From Paracoccus everestensis (GTDB lineage Bacteria; Pseudomonadota; Alphaproteobacteria; Rhodobacterales; Rhodobacteraceae), in assembly GCF_021491915.1 (NCBI RefSeq), contig NZ_CP090836.1, forward strand, positions 854,501 through 918,500: a stretch of 64,000 nucleotides of DNA, read 5' to 3'. The notes under the pieces were generated by a model. That model was not told the DNA's origin. It ran no database searches and saw nothing but the letters and a program-made list of their open reading frames with translations. Both the position numbers and the translations under genes were made by a program. This document shows positions 35,693 through 42,818 of this stretch, piece by piece. The first letter of the stretch is position 1. Each line of letters begins with the position of its first letter.

Positions 35693-36178
35693 ATGCTTGA
35701 TGTCGGGTGGAGCGAACTGCTGCTGATCGGTGTCGTCGCACTGATCGTCATTGGTCCCGAGGATTTGCCGAAGCTGTTTCATACCCTGGGCCGCATCACG
35801 GCCCGGGCCAGGTCCATGGCGCGCGAGTTCACAAGCGCGATGGAGGATGCGGCCAAGGGCAGCGGCATCAGTGACATGACCAAGGATGTCAGGGACTTGA
35901 AGAACCTGACGTCGAAAAAATCCCTGGGCCTGGATGCCTTGGACCGGGCCGCATCGCGGTTCGAACAATGGGATCCCAAGACCGCCTTGGACAAGGCCGC
36001 ACGGCCCACGCCCGATCCGGCGGCCCCTGTGGCGCCCGATACCCGTCCCATGGACGCGCCCCCGGCCCCTGCCGCGTTGCAGGCCGCGAACGAACCCGCC
36101 CCCGCCCCGATGCCGGTCGCGCAGCCCAGCCCGCGCCGCATCGCCGGTGTCCGCCGGTCGGACATGAAGGACCAATAA
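35693..36178 (+). CDS. tatB: Sec-independent translocase subunit TatB
   Basis: The 161-residue protein begins MLDVGWSELLLIGVVALIVI, followed by GPEDLPKLFHTLG and an amphipathic helix. The C-terminal half is Pro/Ala-rich and variable, as in other TatB proteins. It forms the signal-peptide receptor with TatC. 27 bp after tatA; its TAA is followed at once by the tatC GTG. Confidence 0.93.
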   Translation: MLDVGWSELLLIGVVALIVIGPEDLPKLFHTLGRITARARSMAREFTSAMEDAAKGSGISDMTKDVRDLKNLTSKKSLGLDALDRAASRFEQWDPKTALDKAARPTPDPAAPVAPDTRPMDAPPAPAALQAANEPAPAPMPVAQPSPRRIAGVRRSDMKDQ

Positions 36179-37027
36179 GTGGCATCGCAAAACGTCGATG
36201 AGCTGGACGACAGCTCGGCCCCGCTGATCGAGCATCTCAAGGAATTGCGCACCCGCCTGGTCTGGTCCGCCCTGGCCTTCGTGGTGGCGATGGTCCTGTG
36301 CTACCTGATCTGGAACCCGATCTACAATTTCCTGACCCTGCCGATCTGCGCCGCGCTTGAAGATCGCGGACAGGAATGCGGGCTGATCCTGTTGAAGCTG
36401 CAAGAAGGCTTTACGGTCGCCCTGCGCATTTCCTTTTTCGGCGGCTTTGTGCTGGCATTCCCGATCATCGCCTATCAGTTGTGGCGCTTCGTGGCGCCGG
36501 GGCTGTATCGCAGCGAAAAGCGGGCCTTCCTGCCGTTCCTGGCCGCATCGCCGCTGATGTTCGCCCTTGGCGCGGCATTCGCCTATTACGTCATCCTGCC
36601 GATGGTGTTTTCCTTTTTCCTGGGCTTCCAGCAGGGACCGCTGGCGCTGCCCGACGATCCGGCTGGGGCTGCGCCGAACACCAACCTGGCGGGCATCGTT
36701 TTCCAGGGGTCGGTCAGCGAATACCTGAACCTGACCACGCGCTTCATCCTGGCCTTCGGGCTGTCGTTCCAATTGCCTGTGGCCTTGGCGCTGATGGGGC
36801 GGGCGGGGCTGGTGTCGGCCGATACCCTGGCCAGCACGCGCCGCTATGCGGTAATCGTGATCCTGACGCTGGCGGCCTGTCTGACGCCGCCCGACGTGGG
36901 AAGCCAGCTTGTGCTGTTCTCGGTTATCTATGGGCTTTACGAGATCTCGATCCAGATCGTCCGCCGCATCGAGAAGGTGCGGGAAAAGGATCTGCGCGCC
37001 CAAGGGCTGTGGGACGAAGACGCCTGA
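36179..37027 (+). CDS. tatC: Sec-independent translocase subunit TatC
   Basis: The 282-residue protein has six membrane helices and starts with [18 protein letters not shown], the conserved cytoplasmic signal-peptide-binding N-terminus (Glu and Arg visible). [27 protein letters not shown] carries the first-loop motif. A short polar insertion ([18 protein letters not shown]) lies in a periplasmic loop. GTG start immediately after the tatB stop; its stop overlaps the next start as TGATG. Confidence 0.95.
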   Translation: MASQNVDELDDSSAPLIEHLKELRTRLVWSALAFVVAMVLCYLIWNPIYNFLTLPICAALEDRGQECGLILLKLQEGFTVALRISFFGGFVLAFPIIAYQLWRFVAPGLYRSEKRAFLPFLAASPLMFALGAAFAYYVILPMVFSFFLGFQQGPLALPDDPAGAAPNTNLAGIVFQGSVSEYLNLTTRFILAFGLSFQLPVALALMGRAGLVSADTLASTRRYAVIVILTLAACLTPPDVGSQLVLFSVIYGLYEISIQIVRRIEKVREKDLRAQGLWDEDA

Positions 37028-37866
37028 TGCCTGATGCCCTGACCCGCATCGCCGAGGCGTTGGAGCGTCTGGCCCCGCCGCCCATCCCCGCGCCGTCCTT
37101 TACCGAGGCCACGGCCTATGTCTGGCACCCCGATCCTGACCGGCTCGAGGCAGTGCAGACTGTCGCCCGCGTCGATCTGGTGCAACTGATCGGCATCGAC
37201 CGGGCCAAGGCGATCCTGCTGGACAACACCCTGAAATTCGCGCGCGGCTTTGGTGCGAACAACGCCCTTTTGTGGGGCGCGCGGGGAATGGGCAAGTCGT
37301 CCCTGGTCAAGGCCGTCCATGCCAGTGCCGTGGCCCAGGGCTTGCCGCTGGTGCTGGTTGAAATCGCCCGCGACGACCTGGGATCCGTGGGGCGGCTGCT
37401 GGCGATCCTGGGCCAGGCCCGCGACAAGCGGTTCCTGTTGTTTTCGGACGACCTGTCCTTCAGCCATGACGACACGCAATACAAATCGCTCAAGGCGGTT
37501 CTGGACGGCGGGATCAGCGGCCGGCCCGCGAACGTGATCCTGTATGCCACATCGAACCGCCGCCACCTGATGCCGCGCGACATGATCGACAACGAACGCG
37601 CGACCGCCATCCATCCGGGCGAGGCGGTCGAGGAAAAGGTGTCGCTGTCCGACCGCTTTGGCCTGTGGCTGGGCTTTCACCCCTGTTCGCAGGACGAATA
37701 CTTGGCGATGGTGCGGGCTTATTGCGATGCCTATGACCTGACGATCGACGACGGCACCCTGCGGGCCGAGGCGATCGAATGGCAGGCCACGCGCGGCGGG
37801 CGGTCCGGCCGCGTGGCCTGGCAGTTCTTTACCGACTTGGCCGGGCGGCACGGAGTCGCGGTCTAG
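37027..37866 (+). CDS. DUF815 family P-loop ATPase
   Basis: The 279-residue AAA-like protein has Walker A GARGMGKSS (84-92), Walker B FLLFSDDLSF and a sensor-like ILYATSNRRHLMPRDM. The role of DUF815 proteins is not established. Its coupling to tatC (TGATG) and the absence of other genes between suggest co-expression with the Tat system. It overlaps the convergent TPP enzyme gene by four bases. Confidence 0.9.
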   Translation: MPDALTRIAEALERLAPPPIPAPSFTEATAYVWHPDPDRLEAVQTVARVDLVQLIGIDRAKAILLDNTLKFARGFGANNALLWGARGMGKSSLVKAVHASAVAQGLPLVLVEIARDDLGSVGRLLAILGQARDKRFLLFSDDLSFSHDDTQYKSLKAVLDGGISGRPANVILYATSNRRHLMPRDMIDNERATAIHPGEAVEEKVSLSDRFGLWLGFHPCSQDEYLAMVRAYCDAYDLTIDDGTLRAEAIEWQATRGGRSGRVAWQFFTDLAGRHGVAV

Positions 37867-39527
37867 CCCGGCTGCTTGGCCAAGGCCGCTTCGCGCATCT
37901 GGGTCAGGGTTTGGCGCGGTGTCAGCGCCTCGGGCGAGATGTCCAGATCCAGCAGGGCACCGGTTTTCGATCCCATGGCCCGCTGGAACGCGGCAGCGAA
38001 ATCGGCGGTCGCGGGCACCTTTTCGGCGTGGAAGCCATAGGCTTTCGCCAGCATGACGAAATCGGGGTTGTGCATGGTCGTGCCCGACACACGGGCCGGA
38101 TAGTTCCGTTCCTGATGGGCACGGATCGTCCCGTAGATGCCGTTGTTCAGCACCAGCACGATGGGCTGCGCCCCGGCCTGCGCCGCCGTCGCCAGTTCGG
38201 CGCAGGTCATCTGGAAATCGCCGTCGCCTGCGAAGCACACCACGGTGCGCGCCGGATGGGCGATCTTGGCGGCAATCGCGGCGGGCAGGCCATAGCCCAT
38301 GGCGCCCGATTGCGGGGCCAGCAGCCGCGCCCGGGGACCGAAGGCAAAGAACTTGTTGGGCCAGACCGCAAAGTTTCCCGCGCCGTTCGTCAGGATCGCA
38401 TCGTCGGGCAGGGTGTTGCGCAGGTGGTCCATCACCGCGACCATATCGACGGGCGAGGGCTGGGCGGGCGCCTGCATCGACGCCAGGTATCCCGATCGCG
38501 CCGCCTTGCGCCAATCCGACCACGGCCCGGTCACTGGACGCAGCCCTGCGGCAAGCGCATTCGGTCCCGACTGGATCCCCAGGCGCGGCTGATAGATCTT
38601 GCCGATTTCTGCCTCTGACGCATGGACGTGGATCAGCACCTGTTCCGGCTGCGGCACCCGCAGCAGGGTATAGGCGTCGGTCGTCATTTCCCCAAAGCGC
38701 ACGTTGATCGCCAGCATCACGTCGCATTCGGCGATCAGGCGGCGCACATGGGGCGGCATCCCGACCCCCGCTTCGCCCGCATAAACGGGCGAGGTGTTGT
38801 CGAAGCTGTCCTGGAACCGGAAGGCGGCAAGGACGGGAATGTCGGACGCTTCGGCAAAGCGTTGCAGCGCGGCCTTGCCTCCGGGCGTCCAGGTGCAGCC
38901 GCCGGTCAGGATCAGTGGGCGTCTGGCCCCGGCCAGCATGGCCAAGCCCTTGTCCAGGGCAGCGGGCAGAGGGGCGGGTTCCGCGATCTCGGACGCGCCG
39001 GACAGGGGGGGCGTGTCCGAAAGGGTGGTAAGCATATCCTCGGGCAATGCGATGACGACGGGGCCGGGGCGGCCGGTGGTGGCGGTCTTCCAGGCGCGGG
39101 CCAGGATTTCAGGGATGCGGTCCACCCGGTCGATCTGGACCGCCCATTTCGCCATGCTGCCGAAGACGGCCGGATAGTCGATTTCCTGGAACGCCTCGCG
39201 TCCGATCATGTCGGTGCCCACCTGGCCCACCAGGACCAGCATGGGTGCGCTGTCCTGCATCGCGGTGTGGATGCCGATGGCGGCGTTGGTGACGCCCGGC
39301 CCGCGCGTGACCAGGCAGATCCCGGGCTGGCCGGTCAGCTTGCCCCAGGCAGCCGCCATGAAGGCCGCGCCCCCTTCGTGGCGGCACAGCACGAAATCAA
39401 GCCGTCCCCGTGTGTCGTGCAGCGCGTCCAGCACCGCCAGGTAACTTTCGCCCGGAATGCCAAAGGCCTTGGTCGCGCCAAGCGCCATCAGGCAATCCAC
39501 CAGCAATGCCCCGCCGTTTCGTGTCAT
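37863..39527 (-). CDS. Thiamine-pyrophosphate enzyme of the acetolactate-synthase type
   Basis: The 554-residue protein has the three-domain layout: an N-terminal PYR domain with catalytic Glu51 (CRHEGGAAFMAAAWGKLTG), a central domain (RPLILTGGCTWTPGG), and a C-terminal PP domain with the TPP motif GDGDFQMTCAELATAAQ ending in LNNGIYGTI. It resembles IlvB/IlvG but stands alone with no regulatory subunit, so it may be a catabolic or oxalyl-CoA/sulfoacetaldehyde-type relative. Start MTRNGGALLVDCLMALG. Confidence 0.85.
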   Translation of the reverse strand: MTRNGGALLVDCLMALGATKAFGIPGESYLAVLDALHDTRGRLDFVLCRHEGGAAFMAAAWGKLTGQPGICLVTRGPGVTNAAIGIHTAMQDSAPMLVLVGQVGTDMIGREAFQEIDYPAVFGSMAKWAVQIDRVDRIPEILARAWKTATTGRPGPVVIALPEDMLTTLSDTPPLSGASEIAEPAPLPAALDKGLAMLAGARRPLILTGGCTWTPGGKAALQRFAEASDIPVLAAFRFQDSFDNTSPVYAGEAGVGMPPHVRRLIAECDVMLAINVRFGEMTTDAYTLLRVPQPEQVLIHVHASEAEIGKIYQPRLGIQSGPNALAAGLRPVTGPWSDWRKAARSGYLASMQAPAQPSPVDMVAVMDHLRNTLPDDAILTNGAGNFAVWPNKFFAFGPRARLLAPQSGAMGYGLPAAIAAKIAHPARTVVCFAGDGDFQMTCAELATAAQAGAQPIVLVLNNGIYGTIRAHQERNYPARVSGTTMHNPDFVMLAKAYGFHAEKVPATADFAAAFQRAMGSKTGALLDLDISPEALTPRQTLTQMREAALAKQPG

Positions 39528-39551
39528 GTGGCCCCCTTTGTTCGCGCCAGC

Positions 39552-40907
39552 CTATCGGCGCGGCGCGGCGACTGCCAGCGTCAGTTCCACGCGCAGGCCG
39601 GGGCGGGTGTTGGTCAATGACAACTGCCCTCCGGCGGCCTCGGCGATGTCGCTGACAATGGCAAGGCCGATGCCCTGGCCTTCGCCGGATTCGTCCAGGC
39701 GCATTCCGCGTTGCGGCAGGCAAGCCAGGGCGCCGTCCGGCACGCCCGGTCCGTCGTCGCAGATGGCGATGGTCACGCGGTCGCCGTTTTGGCCAATGAC
39801 CGCCTCGACAGCCGCATCGGCGTGCTGCATGGCGTTTTCCAGCAGCGCGCCAAGCGCCTCGGTCAAGTCGTCGGGGTCGATGCGGGCGCGGGGGGCGGGG
39901 TCGGCAAGGCGGGTCTGCCAGTCGATTTCCCCACCCTTGGGGGTGCGACGCAGAACCTTGATCAGGCGGGCCAGGATGACCGCCGGGTCGGCCTCGGCCG
40001 TGTGGCGGTCGGACTGGATGCGGGCGCGGGCCAGTTCGCGGTCCACCAGCCGACGCATGGCCGTGACAACGGTTTCGATGCTGCCGGCGATTTCAAGCTC
40101 TCCCCTGTGGCGCAGGGTGCCCGCATCGCCCAGCAGCGCCTGGAGCGGCGTCTTGAAGCCATGCGCCAGGTCGCCTGCCCGGTGCCGCGCGCGAAGCAGT
40201 TCGGCGTCACGCGCGTCCAGAAGGGCGTCCAACTGGCGGGACAAGGGCAACATCTCGTCGGGCAGGTCGGTGCCGATACGCGAACGCTGCCCTTCGGTCA
40301 GGGCCTGCACGCGGTCCGCAACCTCGGCCAGGGGGGACAGGCCAATCCGGATCTGAAGCCAGGAACCGGCCATCAGCAGCAAGGCCAGAAAGGCCAGATA
40401 AGGCAGCAGGTCGCCCAGGAATTCCTGCCGCGCGGCCGTCAGCACCGCCCGGTCCGATGCGACGACGATCCGCAGGGTCAGGGATTCCGGCCCCCGCCCG
40501 ACCAGCAGGCTTTGTTCCACCGCCAGCAGGCGTTCACCCCGGGGACCGGGCAGGGACAGCACGTCGGATCGGCCGGGTGCGGGCGCGGGGCGGTCCATGG
40601 GCAGGGTATAGTCCCACAAGGATCGCGACCGTTGCACCTGATCCCGCAGGGCAACCTGCCAGTAATGCCCCGAGAAGGGTTGTTGATACAGCCGGTCCGC
40701 CGGGGGCGCGGCCAAGCGCGGCACGCCCGTCGCGTCATGTTCGACGATCCCCGCCAGGGTAAGGGCGCGGGCTTCCAGGTCATTCACCGCCACCCGTTCG
40801 ACATGGCGTTCGAACAACAGCGCCAGCCCAAGCGAGGCAGCCCCCAGTGTCGCCACGATGGCAAAGGCGCCCACAACCAGCAGCCGCAGCCGCAGCGACC
40901 GGCGCAC
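39552..40907 (-). CDS. Sensor histidine kinase (PhoQ-like)
   Basis: The 451-residue membrane kinase has a first helix at LLVVGAFAIVATLGAASLGLALL, a periplasmic domain of ~140 residues, and a second helix LLPYLAFLALLLMAGSWLQI. The phosphorylated His is in DLAHGFKTPLQALL. Then come ALLENAMQHAD (N box), DDGPGVPDG (G1) and GQGIGLAIV (G2). GTG start lies 124 bp inside the response-regulator frame. It presumably senses an envelope signal and phosphorylates that regulator. Confidence 0.9.
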   Translation of the reverse strand: MRRSLRLRLLVVGAFAIVATLGAASLGLALLFERHVERVAVNDLEARALTLAGIVEHDATGVPRLAAPPADRLYQQPFSGHYWQVALRDQVQRSRSLWDYTLPMDRPAPAPGRSDVLSLPGPRGERLLAVEQSLLVGRGPESLTLRIVVASDRAVLTAARQEFLGDLLPYLAFLALLLMAGSWLQIRIGLSPLAEVADRVQALTEGQRSRIGTDLPDEMLPLSRQLDALLDARDAELLRARHRAGDLAHGFKTPLQALLGDAGTLRHRGELEIAGSIETVVTAMRRLVDRELARARIQSDRHTAEADPAVILARLIKVLRRTPKGGEIDWQTRLADPAPRARIDPDDLTEALGALLENAMQHADAAVEAVIGQNGDRVTIAICDDGPGVPDGALACLPQRGMRLDESGEGQGIGLAIVSDIAEAAGGQLSLTNTRPGLRVELTLAVAAPRR

Positions 40908-41569
40908 CAGCCGGGCGCCCCCAGGTCATAGCCAAAGCCGCGCCGCGTATGGATCACCCCCGGTCCCACCTTGCGGCGCAGACGGGCGATCACGGCCTCC
41001 AGGGCGTTGGCATCGCGGGCGTCGTCGTCGCCATACAGGTGCTCCAGCAGTTCGGACGGCGAAACCGTGCGATCGCGGTGCAGCGTCAGATAGGACAGAA
41101 GCCGGTATTCCAACGGCGTCACCGCCACCGGCACGCCTGCCACGGAAACCGACATCCGGTTCAGATCGACCGACAGCGCGCCCACCTGCTGGACGGAGGC
41201 CGCCCGCCCGCCCGAACGGCGCACCAGGGCGCGGGCGCGGGCGATCAGTTCCTCCATCCGAAAGGGCTTGGGCAGGTAATCGTCGGCGCCCGCGTCGATG
41301 CCTTCGACCCGTTCGGTCCAGGCGCCGCGCGCGGTCAGGATCAGGACCGGGCATTCGCACCCCTCGGCCCGCCAGCGTTTCAGGACCGTCAGCCCGTCCA
41401 GGCGCGGCAGGCCCAGATCCAGAACGATCAGGTCATAGCTTTCCGTGCCGCCGCGAAACCATGCAGTCTCGCCATCCTCGAGATGTTCGACGCGGAACCC
41501 GGCCGAACCAAGCGCCCGGGTCAGATCGGCGGCAATACGACGGTCATCCTCGACCACAAGGGCGCGCAT
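40784..41569 (-). CDS. OmpR-family response regulator with frame running into the kinase gene
   Basis: The receiver domain has the acidic pair ED (7-8), phospho-acceptor Asp51 (LIVLDLGLPRLDG) and Lys in DDYLPKPF. The winged helix ends HTRRGFGYDLGA at ~224, where such proteins normally stop. Here the frame runs on for ~37 residues rich in Cys, Trp and Arg, encoded within the kinase gene's 5' end. This may be loss of the usual stop codon or a sequencing slip. The start overlaps the PepSY gene as TGATG. Confidence 0.88.
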   Translation of the reverse strand: MRALVVEDDRRIAADLTRALGSAGFRVEHLEDGETAWFRGGTESYDLIVLDLGLPRLDGLTVLKRWRAEGCECPVLILTARGAWTERVEGIDAGADDYLPKPFRMEELIARARALVRRSGGRAASVQQVGALSVDLNRMSVSVAGVPVAVTPLEYRLLSYLTLHRDRTVSPSELLEHLYGDDDARDANALEAVIARLRRKVGPGVIHTRRGFGYDLGAPGWCAGRCGCGCWLWAPLPSWRHWGLPRLGWRCCSNAMSNGWR

Positions 41570-41880
41570 CAGTCGTCGTGTTCCTCCTCGACCTGCAGGA
41601 TCTTGCCGGTAGCGGCGTCCAGGTCCACCTCGATCAGCCGGCCGTCGCGGGTGATCAGCTCGACCTCATAGACGCGGATTCCATAGGCATATTCAAGCTC
41701 GACCTCGACCACGGTGCCGGGATGGTCGGTGTCCAGCTGCCGCAGGATCTGCGCCAGGGGCAAGATTTCCCCGCGTTCGACGGCCTCTTGGGCCAGTTCG
41801 AAATCGGGCAGGGTGTCTGGCTGCCCCCCTACGGTCGAGGGGACAATCAGGGCAAGGATGATGGCAAGCAGGTGTTTCAT
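41569..41880 (-). CDS. Secreted PepSY-domain protein
   Basis: The 103-residue protein starts MKHLLAIILALIVPSTVGG, a signal peptide. Its PepSY domain contains VVEVELEYAYGIRVYEVELITRDGRLIEVDLDAATGKIL, and the end is acidic (EEEHDD). PepSY proteins are often periplasmic modulators encoded beside two-component systems. It is the first gene of the PepSY-regulator-kinase operon, preceded by CTGACA repeats. Confidence 0.9.
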   Translation of the reverse strand: MKHLLAIILALIVPSTVGGQPDTLPDFELAQEAVERGEILPLAQILRQLDTDHPGTVVEVELEYAYGIRVYEVELITRDGRLIEVDLDAATGKILQVEEEHDD

Positions 41881-41904
41881 GCAGCACAGATTACCGCAGC
41901 GGTC

Positions 41905-41943
41905 CTGACAAATCGCTGACAGGGGCGGTCAGCCGCCTGTCAG
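41905..41943. promoter_or_regulatory. CTGACA repeats upstream of the PepSY/two-component operon
   Basis: CTGACA (41905-41910) and CTGACA (41916-41921) are direct repeats with 11-bp periodicity. The second extends to CTGACAGG and is inverted as CCTGTCAG (41936-41943). Eleven-base direct repeats are typical of OmpR-type regulator sites, so this may be the autoregulatory operator; the divergent RTX gene 78 bp away could share it. Confidence 0.5.
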
Positions 41944-42020
41944 CCCGCATGGGGTAGAACGATTCGCATCACCGGGTCGCCGCCCTTGCAGCGCGACCCC
42001 CTCAGGAAAGGATAACGCAT

Positions 42021-42683
42021 ATGGCACGCAAGACAGGCACCAACCTTGCAGACAATTTCGGCGGCACTTCGTTGGCGGACTGGCTGGCAGGGCTGCGCGG
42101 CAACGACACGATCAACGGCTTTCGCGGCAATGACGACATTTATGGCGGCGCCGGAAACGACCGCCTGTTTGGCGGCGATGGCCATGACGAGATCGAGGGC
42201 GGCGCCGGCAACGACCGCTTGTGGGGCCAGAACGGCAATGACGAACTGGAGGGTGGCGACGGCGATGACGGCATCGCCGGAGGAGCAGGCCGGGACGAAC
42301 TGGAAGGCGGACGCGGCAACGACCGTCTGTCGGGCGGCGACGACAGGGACGATCTGGAAGGCGGCAGCGGCAATGACACGCTGTCGGGGGGCGCGGGACA
42401 GGACAGCTTGGAAGGCGGTTCGGGCAATGACATCCTGACCGGCGGATCGGGCGTCGATTTCTTTGAATTCGAACGCGGCGACGGGCGCGACCGCATCACC
42501 GATTTCCAGAATGGCACCGATCGGATCGAGCTGGACGATTTCAGCCGCGCCCAGGTCAGCCAGGTCATCGGCAATGCCCGCCAACAGGGCGCGGATGTTG
42601 TGCTGGTGCTGGACGCCAACACCTCTGTCATCATCGAGGATATGCAGCGCGGCCAGCTGGATCTGAGCGACTTCACGTTCTGA
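42021..42683 (+). CDS. RTX-type calcium-binding protein
   Basis: The 220-residue protein contains about 12 glycine/aspartate-rich nonapeptide repeats of GGxGxDxLx type (for example GGAGNDRLFGGDGHDEIEGG) between residues ~25 and 150, which form a Ca2+-binding parallel beta roll. The C-terminal part (DGRDRITDFQNGTDRIELDDF, then IEDMQRGQLDLSDFTF) resembles the type I secretion end of RTX proteins. No enzymatic domain is present, so it may be a secreted structural protein. AGGAAAGGA precedes the ATG. Confidence 0.9.
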   Translation: MARKTGTNLADNFGGTSLADWLAGLRGNDTINGFRGNDDIYGGAGNDRLFGGDGHDEIEGGAGNDRLWGQNGNDELEGGDGDDGIAGGAGRDELEGGRGNDRLSGGDDRDDLEGGSGNDTLSGGAGQDSLEGGSGNDILTGGSGVDFFEFERGDGRDRITDFQNGTDRIELDDFSRAQVSQVIGNARQQGADVVLVLDANTSVIIEDMQRGQLDLSDFTF

Positions 42684-42694
42684 CACGGCCTTGC

Positions 42695-42718
42695 GGGGCG
42701 GCCCGGCAGGACCGCCCC
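42695..42718 (+). terminator. Hairpin after the RTX gene
   Basis: GGGGCGG (42695-42701) pairs with CCGCCCC (42712-42718), 11 bp after the stop; it is followed by GATTGATTT. Confidence 0.5.
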
Positions 42719-42818
42719 GATTGATTTAGGTTCACCGGCTCCCCTGCCGCATCGTCGCAGCTTGCGGCCTGCACGATCCAAGCCTAGGTTCCGGCGCTGA
42801 ATCTGGATTCTGCGGTGC

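Noticed and set aside
42090..42460. Regular DNA repeats that could suggest a CRISPR or satellite array
   Set aside because: They encode the glycine/aspartate nonapeptides of an RTX protein; spacing is 27 bp in frame and there are no spacers. No CRISPR array was seen anywhere in the window.
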